Shown here piece by piece: positions 1 to 6,139 of a DNA stretch of 16,622 nucleotides. The DNA lies in the NCBI GenBank assembly GCA_945874585.1, contig CAMCHB010000015.1, forward strand, positions 1 through 16,622. Direction: 5' to 3'. The notes beneath the pieces were generated by a model. The model worked only from the letters and a program-made list of their open reading frames with translations, searched no databases and had not been told where the DNA came from. The position numbers were made by a program, and so were the translations under genes. Position 1 is the first letter of the stretch. Each line of letters opens with the position of its first letter. Source of the stretch: an uncultured Clostridium sp. Lineage in GTDB: Bacteria; Bacillota; Clostridia; TANB77; CAG-508.

Positions 1-2
1 AT

Positions 3-965
3 ACTTTAGATATGGTAAATGGCTATTTAGAAAATATGTTGGGCAATACCACAGGAGGCGGTTCAACAAAGCCAGCTGCAGGAACTACCGTAACCAAACC
101 AGGAAAATGGACCAGTACAGAAGTAACACCAATAGCAGATGGAAAGGGAGGAACCGTACCACTTCCAGGTGGATTTCACTATGTAGGAGGAGATAGCGAA
201 ACAGGGCTCGTTATATCCGATAAACAAGGAGATACCTTAAATAGTTCAGGAGTGAATATGGGAAATCAATTTGTATGGATACCCGTATCAGGTGAGGCTG
301 ATTTGACAAGAACTAATTTTGATTATACAACAGAACAGCCTACCCCAGGATTAAATACAATCTATACAGAGCCATATGCAGATGGATATTCTACAGAAGC
401 AAATGAATACAATACAATGAAAACACAGGTATTAAACTATGGAGGATTTTATATTGGTAGATTTGAGGCAGGAGTCAATAATACGACATTAAGAAAAAAA
501 GCTACAACAGCACAAACCGTAGTATGTAAAAAAGGAGTAGCCCCTTATAATTATGTCCCATGGGGCAAAGCAATGAATGATGCCAGTGAGATAGAAGGAG
601 AAAGTGGAGCTGTGTATTTGGCCAAAAGCTTTGCTAGCCAACATAAATATACAAGTGTAACCAGTACCTTAACTTATGGATGTGAGTGGGATGCCATGTG
701 TCGATATATAGGAGATAGTCAAAGAACAACTCCTAAAAAATCTGCACCAGAACTTACTGGAAGTGTAGCATCCGATGTATCCAAAAACATATATGATTTA
801 GCAGGAAATTGTTATGAATGGAACATGGAGGCCTACCGTACGCCTTACCGTGTGGCGCGCGGAGGGGCTTACAACGATGTCTGTCCAGTTGGCTATCGCG
901 GCATCTTCTATCCGACTGTCAACAATGGCGATTTTTCGTTCAGGCCCACACTTTATATAAAGTAA
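3..965 (+). CDS. FGE/SUMF1-fold (C-type-lectin-like) protein with DGR-type variable C-terminus, 5'-partial
   Basis: The reading frame is open from the first bases of the window, so the N-terminus lies outside. The first in-frame ATG (position 12) has no Shine-Dalgarno site and is probably internal. Numbering from that ATG gives 317 residues. Residues 15-35 are a Gly/Thr/Pro/Lys-rich linker. The fold begins near residue 40. FVWIPV (~88-93), GGFYIGRFEAG (~144-154) and YDLAGNCYEW (~261-270) are hallmarks of the formylglycine-generating-enzyme/sulfatase-modifying-factor fold, which many bacteria use as a binding scaffold rather than an enzyme. The end, RVARGG...SFRPTLYIK, matches the terminal layout of DGR-diversified C-type-lectin proteins. 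I infer an exported or surface ligand-binding protein. In related gut Firmicutes such proteins often carry a prepilin-like N-terminus, but that part is not visible here. It stands apart from the dnaE operon, with its own terminator-like hairpin. Catalytic FGE function seems unlikely but is not excluded. Confidence 0.8.
   Translation, partial: TLDMVNGYLENMLGNTTGGGSTKPAAGTTVTKPGKWTSTEVTPIADGKGGTVPLPGGFHYVGGDSETGLVISDKQGDTLNSSGVNMGNQFVWIPVSGEADLTRTNFDYTTEQPTPGLNTIYTEPYADGYSTEANEYNTMKTQVLNYGGFYIGRFEAGVNNTTLRKKATTAQTVVCKKGVAPYNYVPWGKAMNDASEIEGESGAVYLAKSFASQHKYTSVTSTLTYGCEWDAMCRYIGDSQRTTPKKSAPELTGSVASDVSKNIYDLAGNCYEWNMEAYRTPYRVARGGAYNDVCPVGYRGIFYPTVNNGDFSFRPTLYIK
828..962 (+). other. Putative DGR variable region (VR) with invariant 3' end (IMH-like)
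   Basis: The last ~45 codons differ sharply from the rest of the gene. Positions 828-950 are 57% G+C by hand count (70 of 123), while the surroundings are clearly AT-rich. From Tyr287 to Phe308, 20 of 22 codons end in C or T; the exceptions are two Pro codons. This is expected if the template carried runs of AAC/AAT whose first two bases were randomised. Gly-Ile-Phe-Tyr (297-300, GGC ATC TTC TAT), then Pro-Thr, then Val-Asn-Asn-Gly-Asp-Phe (303-308), fit an N4-PT-N6 template. The final 936-962 (SFRPTLYIK) is the likely fixed homing end. The template itself is not in the window, so the assignment rests on pattern and family knowledge. Confidence 0.75.
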
Positions 966-971
966 CCTTGA

Positions 972-992
972 ACACTGATAGAGATACAGTGT
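972..992 (+). other. Small inverted repeat just downstream of the VR
   Basis: ACACTG (972-977) and CAGTGT (987-992) form a perfect 6-bp stem with a 9-nt loop, starting 7 nt after the stop codon of the variable protein. In the Bordetella phage DGR, a hairpin or cruciform just downstream of the VR promotes retrohoming. This one is shorter in stem and longer in loop, so the role is only suggested by position. Confidence 0.35.
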
Positions 993-1058
993 AGAGGATA
1001 GTGTATAAAGAATAAAGGCCTTGTCAAGAATAGTGTGTAAATTTTTTTAATATTTTTT

Positions 1059-1105
1059 ATTAGTAGTGCAATTTGGGTTCACTTCATTTTGTACTACTAA
1101 TTTTT
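1059..1105 (+). terminator. Terminator-like stem-loop after the variable protein gene
   Basis: The arms ATTAGTAGTGCAA (1059-1071) and TTGTACTACTAAT (1089-1101) pair over 13 bp with one G-U, around a 17-nt loop, followed by T residues to 1105. The stem is AT-rich, but its length and the T tract fit a Rho-independent terminator for the upstream gene. Just before it, 985-1042 contains three related AGTGT-containing motifs of unknown meaning. Confidence 0.55.
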
Positions 1106-1178
1106 ATGTAAAATTGATATAGATATCAAAAATTTTGCTTGGCCAATAAAATTGCATGATATTGTACATGAAGACTAA

Positions 1179-1207
1179 TTGACATTTGGTGTGAAACGCG
1201 ATAAGAT
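1179..1207 (+). promoter_or_regulatory. Sigma-A promoter of dnaE
   Basis: TTGACA (1179-1184), a 17-bp spacer and TAAGAT (1202-1207) give a consensus -35 and a 5/6 -10 box. Transcription should start near 1214, leaving a leader of about 25 nt with the SD AGAGGAAAG (1228-1236) before the dnaE ATG. Confidence 0.8.
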
Positions 1208-1239
1208 ACTAAAAATAAAAAGAAATAAGAGGAAAGTGT

Positions 1240-4200
1240 ATGAGAGATTTTGTTCATTTGCATGTGCATAGCGAATTTAGTTTGTTAGATGGTGCTAATC
1301 GTATCAAAGATTTACCAGTTCGAGCCAAAGAGCTTGGTATGAATGCGATTGCCATTACCGATCATGGAGTTATGTATGGAGCTGTTGATTTTTACAAGGC
1401 CTGCAAGAAAAATGGTGTTAAGCCGATTATTGGATGTGAAGTCTATGTGGCTCCGAGAAGTCGTTTTCAAAAAGAGCCAGGAATCGATAATCATTATGCT
1501 CATTTAATTTTGCTTGCCAAAAATAATACTGGCTATAAAAATTTAATCAAAATTGTATCCATTGGATTTATCGATGGATTTTATTATAAACCAAGAGTGG
1601 ATTTGGAAACACTTGAAAAATATAGTGAGGGAATCATTTGTTTAAGTGCATGTTTGGCTGGTAGTATCAACCAGGCTATTTTAGACAATCGTCTAGAAGA
1701 AGCAAAAGAAATAGCACTATGGCATAAGCGTGTTTTTCGAGATGGCTATTATCTAGAACTACAATACAATGGAATTCGAGAACAAGCCATTGTAAATCAA
1801 CGCTTGATTCAAATGAGCCGAGAATTAGATATTCCATTGGTAGCTACCAATGATGCACATTATTTAAAAAAAGAAGATGCTTATAATCATGAAGTATTGT
1901 TATGCATTCAAACTGGAAAACGCATGACAGATGAAGATCGTATGCGTTTTACCACCAATGAATTTTACATAAAAAGTCCAGAGGAAATGTATGAACATTT
2001 TACCAATGTACCAGAAGCCATTGAGAATACCGTGAAAATTGCAGAAGAATGTAATGTAGAATTTGAGTTTGGTGTAACCAAATTACCTCATTATGATGTA
2101 CCAGAAGAATTTCCAACACACGATGCTTATTTTCGTAAATTATGTGATGATGGCATAAAAAAAAGATATGGAGATCCTATTCCGGAAGAAGCAAAACAAC
2201 GTTTGGAATACGAAATTTCAGTCATTGAGAAAATGGGCTATGTCGATTACTATTTGATTGTATGGGATTTTATCAATTATGCGAAATCACAAGGCATTGC
2301 GGTAGGACCAGGTAGAGGTTCAGGAGCTGGATCCTTGGCCGCCTATGCGATTGGCATTACAGATATTGATCCACTAAAATATAATTTACTGTTTGAGCGA
2401 TTTTTAAATCCTGAAAGAGTCAGTATGCCAGATTTTGATATTGATTTTTGTTATGAAAGAAGACAAGAGGTTATCGACTATGTGGCACGTAAATATGGAG
2501 AGGATCATGTAGCACAAATTATTACCTTTGGAACGATGTCAGCTCGTATGGTAATTCGTGATGTGGGAAGGGCTTTAGATATTCCCTATGCAGAAGTAGA
2601 TAAATTGGCTAAAATGATTCCTTTTGAATTACATATTACCATTCAAAAAGCATTGGAACAAAACCGTGAGCTAAAACTTTTGTATGATACAGATGAAAAG
2701 GTACATAAATTATTAGATATTTCCATGGCACTTGAAGGTTTGCCAAGACAGGCATCTACACACGCCTGTGGAGTGGTTATTACACGTGATCCAGTTGATA
2801 CCTATGTTCCACTTTATGTGCGAGATGGAGCTATTTCAACCCAATACATTATGACAACTTTGGAAGAATTGGGGTTGCTAAAAATGGACTTTTTGGGACT
2901 TCGTACCTTAACGGTGATTGAAGACGCCAAAAAATTGGTGAAAGAAAATCGCCACCTAGAGGTAAAGTTTGATGAAAACATGAATGATCCCAATGTCTAT
3001 AAATTGTGGTGTGAAGGCAAAACATCAGGTATTTTCCAATTTGAAAGTGCAGGCATGACGAATTTCATGAAAGAGCTAAAACCAGATGGCTTGGAAGATA
3101 TTATCGCCGGAGTTTCATTGTATCGACCAGGACCAATGGATCAAATCCCAAGATATATTCGTAACAAAAAGGATCCAGAACATGCGGTATATACCCACCC
3201 ATCCCTAGAGCCAATTTTAAATGTAACTTATGGCTGTATGGTTTATCAGGAACAGGTTATGCAGATCGTACGTGATTTAGCTGGATATTCACTTGGTAGA
3301 GCTGATTTGGTACGTCGAGCAATGGGAAAGAAAAAATTGGATGTTATGGCAAAAGAACGAGAATATTTTATTTATGGAAAAACAGATGAACAAGGAAATG
3401 TAGAAATACCAGGTTGTATCCGAAATGGAATTGATGAAGCTTCAGCTAATAAAATATTTGATGAGATGGCAGAGTTCGCTAAGTATGCCTTTAACAAATC
3501 ACATGCAGCTGCCTATGCAGTTGTATCTTATCGAACGGCTTATCTAAAAGCATATTACCCAGAGGAGTTCATGGCAGCCACATTAAATAGCTTTTTGGGG
3601 AATTTAGAGAAGGTTCCAGAATATATTGATGAATGTAGAAGGTTAAAAATTGAAATTCTAAAACCTTCGATTAACAAAAGCTTAACCAAATTTACCGTGG
3701 ATCAAAAACGCATTCGATTTGGCATGGGAAGCATTAAAAATGTTGGAATTGCGGCGGTAGATAGTATTGTAGCGGAACGACAAAAAAACGGACCATTCCA
3801 AAGTTTTACCGATTTTTGCGAACGTATGCAAAATGAAACCGTTAACAAAAAATGCATAGAATCTTTGATCAAAGCAGGCACTTTTGATGAATTTGAACAA
3901 ACCAGAAGTACTTTGTTAGCTTCTTTCGAAGGTATTTTAGATACGATCAATTCTAACCAACGCAAAAGTATGGAAGGTCAAGTGACCATGTTTGATTTAG
4001 GAAATTCAGACGAAAACTTGCAGGAAATGAAATATCATTATCACGTTTTGCCTGAACTTCCAGAACGTGAATTATTGAAAAATGAAAAAGAAATGTTGGG
4101 AATTTATATCACAGGTCATCCACTTGAAAAATTGCGAAAAACAATTGAAAGAAGGACCAATATCAATAATTTGAAAATTACGAAAATGGTGGAAGAAAAC

Positions 4201-4686
4201 AATTTTACAAAAGATAATAGTCAAGTCCGTTATGCGGGAATCATCACACAGGTTAAGAAAAAATACACAAAAAACAATACCATCATGGCTTTTGTAACCA
4301 TTGAAGATTTATACGGAAGCATGGAGATTATTGTATTTGATCGATGCTATGCCCAGTATGCTTCTTTGTTATTGGTGGATAATATTGTGTTAGTAGAAGG
4401 AAAATTTAGCATTCGCGAAGATGAAGAACCCAAAATTGTGGCAAGGGAAATTTCAGAATTAAAAGAAGAAAAGACACATGTATTGGAAATTGATATTACA
4501 GATTTATCCGATAGCCAAAAAGATCAATTAAGAGGCATCTTAAAGTTTTTCATGGGAGAAAGGAGTAATGTTCCTGTTTCCATTTGGAACCAAGGGGAAG
4601 AAAAACCAGCAGGAGCTATTTACTTAAATCAGAATATATATCAAGAATTTCAGAAAATGTTAGGGGATAAGGTAAAATTAAAATAA
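1240..4686 (+). CDS. dnaE: DNA polymerase III subunit alpha, DnaE type
   Basis: This is the replicative DNA polymerase catalytic subunit (C-family), 1148 aa, a usual length for DnaE. The N-terminal PHP domain (~4-210) keeps its metal-binding pattern: HLHVHS at 6-11, TDHG at 40-43 and NDAH at 204-207. The palm carries GPGRGSGAGS (357-365 region) and the catalytic PDFDIDF with Asp400 and Asp402. The third acid is Asp550 in LKMDFLGL. A helix-hairpin-helix region lies near 815-870 (RFGMGSIKNVG), and an OB-fold nucleic-acid-binding domain spans about 995-1070. There is no inserted 3'-5' exonuclease, so it is not PolC. In Firmicutes, DnaE normally works beside PolC. The ATG has a good SD (AGAGGAAAG, 7-10 nt upstream) and its own promoter. 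No strong terminator separates it from yebC. Confidence 0.97.
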   Translation: MRDFVHLHVHSEFSLLDGANRIKDLPVRAKELGMNAIAITDHGVMYGAVDFYKACKKNGVKPIIGCEVYVAPRSRFQKEPGIDNHYAHLILLAKNNTGYKNLIKIVSIGFIDGFYYKPRVDLETLEKYSEGIICLSACLAGSINQAILDNRLEEAKEIALWHKRVFRDGYYLELQYNGIREQAIVNQRLIQMSRELDIPLVATNDAHYLKKEDAYNHEVLLCIQTGKRMTDEDRMRFTTNEFYIKSPEEMYEHFTNVPEAIENTVKIAEECNVEFEFGVTKLPHYDVPEEFPTHDAYFRKLCDDGIKKRYGDPIPEEAKQRLEYEISVIEKMGYVDYYLIVWDFINYAKSQGIAVGPGRGSGAGSLAAYAIGITDIDPLKYNLLFERFLNPERVSMPDFDIDFCYERRQEVIDYVARKYGEDHVAQIITFGTMSARMVIRDVGRALDIPYAEVDKLAKMIPFELHITIQKALEQNRELKLLYDTDEKVHKLLDISMALEGLPRQASTHACGVVITRDPVDTYVPLYVRDGAISTQYIMTTLEELGLLKMDFLGLRTLTVIEDAKKLVKENRHLEVKFDENMNDPNVYKLWCEGKTSGIFQFESAGMTNFMKELKPDGLEDIIAGVSLYRPGPMDQIPRYIRNKKDPEHAVYTHPSLEPILNVTYGCMVYQEQVMQIVRDLAGYSLGRADLVRRAMGKKKLDVMAKEREYFIYGKTDEQGNVEIPGCIRNGIDEASANKIFDEMAEFAKYAFNKSHAAAYAVVSYRTAYLKAYYPEEFMAATLNSFLGNLEKVPEYIDECRRLKIEILKPSINKSLTKFTVDQKRIRFGMGSIKNVGIAAVDSIVAERQKNGPFQSFTDFCERMQNETVNKKCIESLIKAGTFDEFEQTRSTLLASFEGILDTINSNQRKSMEGQVTMFDLGNSDENLQEMKYHYHVLPELPERELLKNEKEMLGIYITGHPLEKLRKTIERRTNINNLKITKMVEENNFTKDNSQVRYAGIITQVKKKYTKNNTIMAFVTIEDLYGSMEIIVFDRCYAQYASLLLVDNIVLVEGKFSIREDEEPKIVAREISELKEEKTHVLEIDITDLSDSQKDQLRGILKFFMGERSNVPVSIWNQGEEKPAGAIYLNQNIYQEFQKMLGDKVKLK

Positions 4687-4688
4687 GT

Positions 4689-4721
4689 GTTTTACTTGAT
4701 TTTTCCTGAAAAATCGAAAAC
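4689..4721 (+). other. AT-rich hairpin between dnaE and yebC
   Basis: GATTTTT (4698-4704) pairs with AAAAATC (4709-4715) around CCTG, and GTTTT (4689-4693) with AAAAC (4717-4721) can extend it across an asymmetric internal loop. It is followed by AGGGG rather than a T run, so it is not a standard terminator. It may protect or process the dnaE 3' end. Confidence 0.3.
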
Positions 4722-4726
4722 AGGGG

Positions 4727-4755
4727 TACACAAAAGTCCAAAAATGTGGTAAGAT
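4727..4755 (+). promoter_or_regulatory. Probable promoter of yebC
   Basis: TAAGAT (4750-4755) is a 5/6 match to the -10 box, and TACACA (4727-4732), 17 bp upstream, is a 4/6 match to the -35 box. The weak -35 makes this less certain than the other promoters in the window. Confidence 0.45.
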
Positions 4756-4827
4756 TAAAAAGTATATGGCAAAGAATAGAAAATGCTTAAAAAGAGAAAG
4801 TACCCAAAATAAAAAGGAGGAATTAGC

Positions 4828-5553
4828 ATGTCAGGACATAGCAAATGGCACAATATACAAGCTAAAAAAGGAAAAGCAGATGCAGCAAGAGGAAAAATAT
4901 TCACAAAATTAGGAAGAGAATTATTGATGGCTGTTAAAATGGGAGGACCTGATCCAGCCGCTAATTTTAAGTTAAAAGATGTAATTTCAAAATGTAAGGC
5001 AAACAATATGCCAAATGACACCATAAAAAATGCTATTAAAAAGGCATCAGGAGCAGGTAATTCAGAAAATTATGAAGAAATTACTTATGAGGGATATGGA
5101 CCAGCTGGTGTTGCAGTTGTTGTGAATGCGGCAACCGATAACAAAAATAGAACAGCTTCTGACGTACGTCATATCTTTGATAAATTTGGAGGAAATTTAG
5201 GAACAACTGGTTGTGTGTCTTATATGTTTAGTCGAAAAGGGGTAATCCTTGTAACCAAGGAAGATAACGACATTAGTGAAGATGATTTAATGTTATTATG
5301 TGTTGATGCAGGAGCCGAAAATTTTGAACCAAACGAAGAATTTTATGAAATTACAACCACACCAGATGATTTTTCAAAAGTTGTAGAAGCTTTAGAACAA
5401 AATCACGTAAAGCTTGAGCAAGCAGAAATTCAATTGGTTCCATCTACTTATGTTACATTAGATGAAGAAAAAGCAAAAAAAATGCAGTTATTGCTTGACC
5501 ATCTAGAAGAATTAGATGATGTTATGGATATCTACCACAATTGGGAAGAATAA
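4828..5553 (+). CDS. yebC: YebC/PmpR (TACO1) family translation-associated protein
   Basis: The 241-aa product has the classic start MSGHSKWHNIQAKKGK and the GRELLMAVKMGG region. The length and the three-domain layout of the DUF28/TACO1 family are normal, with the conserved EGYGPAGVAVVV strand near residues 88-99. The family was first called a transcriptional regulator. More recent work on bacterial YebC and mitochondrial TACO1 points to easing translation through polyproline stretches; I infer that role here from family membership. The SD AAGGAGG (4814-4820) sits 7 nt before the ATG. Its neighbours, dnaE and rpsO, are also core genes, but each has its own promoter. Confidence 0.95.
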   Translation: MSGHSKWHNIQAKKGKADAARGKIFTKLGRELLMAVKMGGPDPAANFKLKDVISKCKANNMPNDTIKNAIKKASGAGNSENYEEITYEGYGPAGVAVVVNAATDNKNRTASDVRHIFDKFGGNLGTTGCVSYMFSRKGVILVTKEDNDISEDDLMLLCVDAGAENFEPNEEFYEITTTPDDFSKVVEALEQNHVKLEQAEIQLVPSTYVTLDEEKAKKMQLLLDHLEELDDVMDIYHNWEE

Positions 5554-5561
5554 GAAAAGGC

Positions 5562-5590
5562 TTGCATTTATGAAAAATATGTAGTAAAAT
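5562..5590 (+). promoter_or_regulatory. Sigma-A promoter of rpsO(-pnp)
   Basis: TTGCAT (5562-5567), a 17-bp spacer and TAAAAT (5585-5590) form a good sigma-A promoter, starting 8 nt after the yebC stop. The predicted start near 5597 leaves a leader of about 95 nt before rpsO. Confidence 0.75.
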
Positions 5591-5594
5591 AAAA

Positions 5595-5690
5595 ATGCTT
5601 TCAAAAGCATACCACCTACTTAGTTTTGGGATAATGACACAACCAAGACTCAGTTGATGGCATATGATAGATTATTAGGAGGTGTAGCAA
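5595..5690 (+). promoter_or_regulatory. Structured rpsO leader, candidate S15 autoregulatory RNA
   Basis: Two hairpins are visible. ATGCTT/AAGCAT (5595-5600/5605-5610) has a UCAA loop. A longer one pairs 5619-5629 with 5643-5653 (11 positions, one mismatch, one G-U) around a 13-nt loop. Between them, CACCT (5613-5617) is complementary to AGGTG (5680-5684), which overlaps the Shine-Dalgarno AGGAGGTG of rpsO. This layout suggests the leader can mask the ribosome site. S15 autoregulation through its mRNA leader is established in several bacteria with different RNA structures. I did not match this one to a known class. Confidence 0.5.
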
Positions 5691-5954
5691 ATGACAAAAG
5701 AGAGAAAACAAGAAATTATCAATACTTATAAAAGAGAGGAGAACGATACTGGATCTCCAGAAGTTCAAATTGCTTTATTAACAGAAAGAATCAACGAATT
5801 AACTGAGCATTTGAAAGTTCATAAAAAAGATAATCATTCTAGAAGAGGTCTTTTAAAAATGGTTGGTAAAAGAAGAAATTTACTAAACTATTTAGCCAAA
5901 AAAGATATCGAAAGATATAGAGCTATTGCTCAAAAGTTATCTTTAAGAAAATAA
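5691..5954 (+). CDS. rpsO: Small ribosomal subunit protein S15 (uS15)
   Basis: The 87-aa protein is the normal length for S15, which binds 16S rRNA at a three-way junction early in 30S assembly. The core LKVHKKDNHSRRGLLKMVGKRR (residues ~41-62) carries the conserved HKKDxHSRRGL RNA-binding segment, and the N-terminal helix has the usual TGSPEVQIALLTERI. The start has a strong SD (AGGAGGT, 7-nt spacing). It is followed by a strong hairpin and then pnp, the conserved rpsO-pnp order seen across bacteria. Regulation probably acts through the structured leader upstream. Confidence 0.97.
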   Translation: MTKERKQEIINTYKREENDTGSPEVQIALLTERINELTEHLKVHKKDNHSRRGLLKMVGKRRNLLNYLAKKDIERYRAIAQKLSLRK

Positions 5955-5958
5955 TTTT

Positions 5959-5999
5959 AAAAGAGCAGAATTAACTTACAGAAGTTTTTCTGCTCTTTT
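5959..5999 (+). terminator. Stem-loop between rpsO and pnp (terminator or processing site)
   Basis: AAAAGAGCAGAA (5959-5970) pairs perfectly with TTCTGCTCTTTT (5988-5999), a 12-bp stem with a 17-nt loop ending in TTTT. It should end or partly end rpsO transcripts. Since no good pnp promoter is visible downstream, some read-through into pnp is likely. The position matches the rpsO terminator and RNase processing region known in E. coli. Confidence 0.7.
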
Positions 6000-6007
6000 G
6001 AAAAATC

Positions 6008-6110
6008 TACCAGAAGTTTTATTTCTGAGATTTTCAGTAGCTTGTATTCATTTATTTTGCTTAAGAACAAATGAATAGAGGTTACGATATTTCAAAGTAG
6101 GCTTCTGGTA
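6008..6110 (+). promoter_or_regulatory. Structured pnp leader RNA, possible autoregulatory element
   Basis: A long-range 9-bp stem, TACCAGAAG (6008-6016) with CTTCTGGTA (6102-6110), closes a domain of about 85 nt. Inside it, TATTCATTT (~6044-6052) pairs with AAATGAATA (~6069-6077), and a short CTGA/TCAG hairpin lies near 6025-6037. TTCTG near 6023-6027 could instead pair with CAGAA at 6011-6015, breaking the closing stem. The domain ends 16 nt before the pnp SD. PNPase controls its own mRNA through a structured leader in E. coli; a similar role here is inference. Confidence 0.45.
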
Positions 6111-6139
6111 AGAAGAGAAGAAATAGAGGAGGAAATGAA

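Noticed and set aside
1312..1503. Antisense reading frames inside dnaE, pnp, typA and other genes (for example 1312-1503, 3702-3965, 6144-6446 and 13496-13834, minus strand)
   Set aside because: They lie fully within strongly supported genes, lack Shine-Dalgarno sites, and their translations show no family features.
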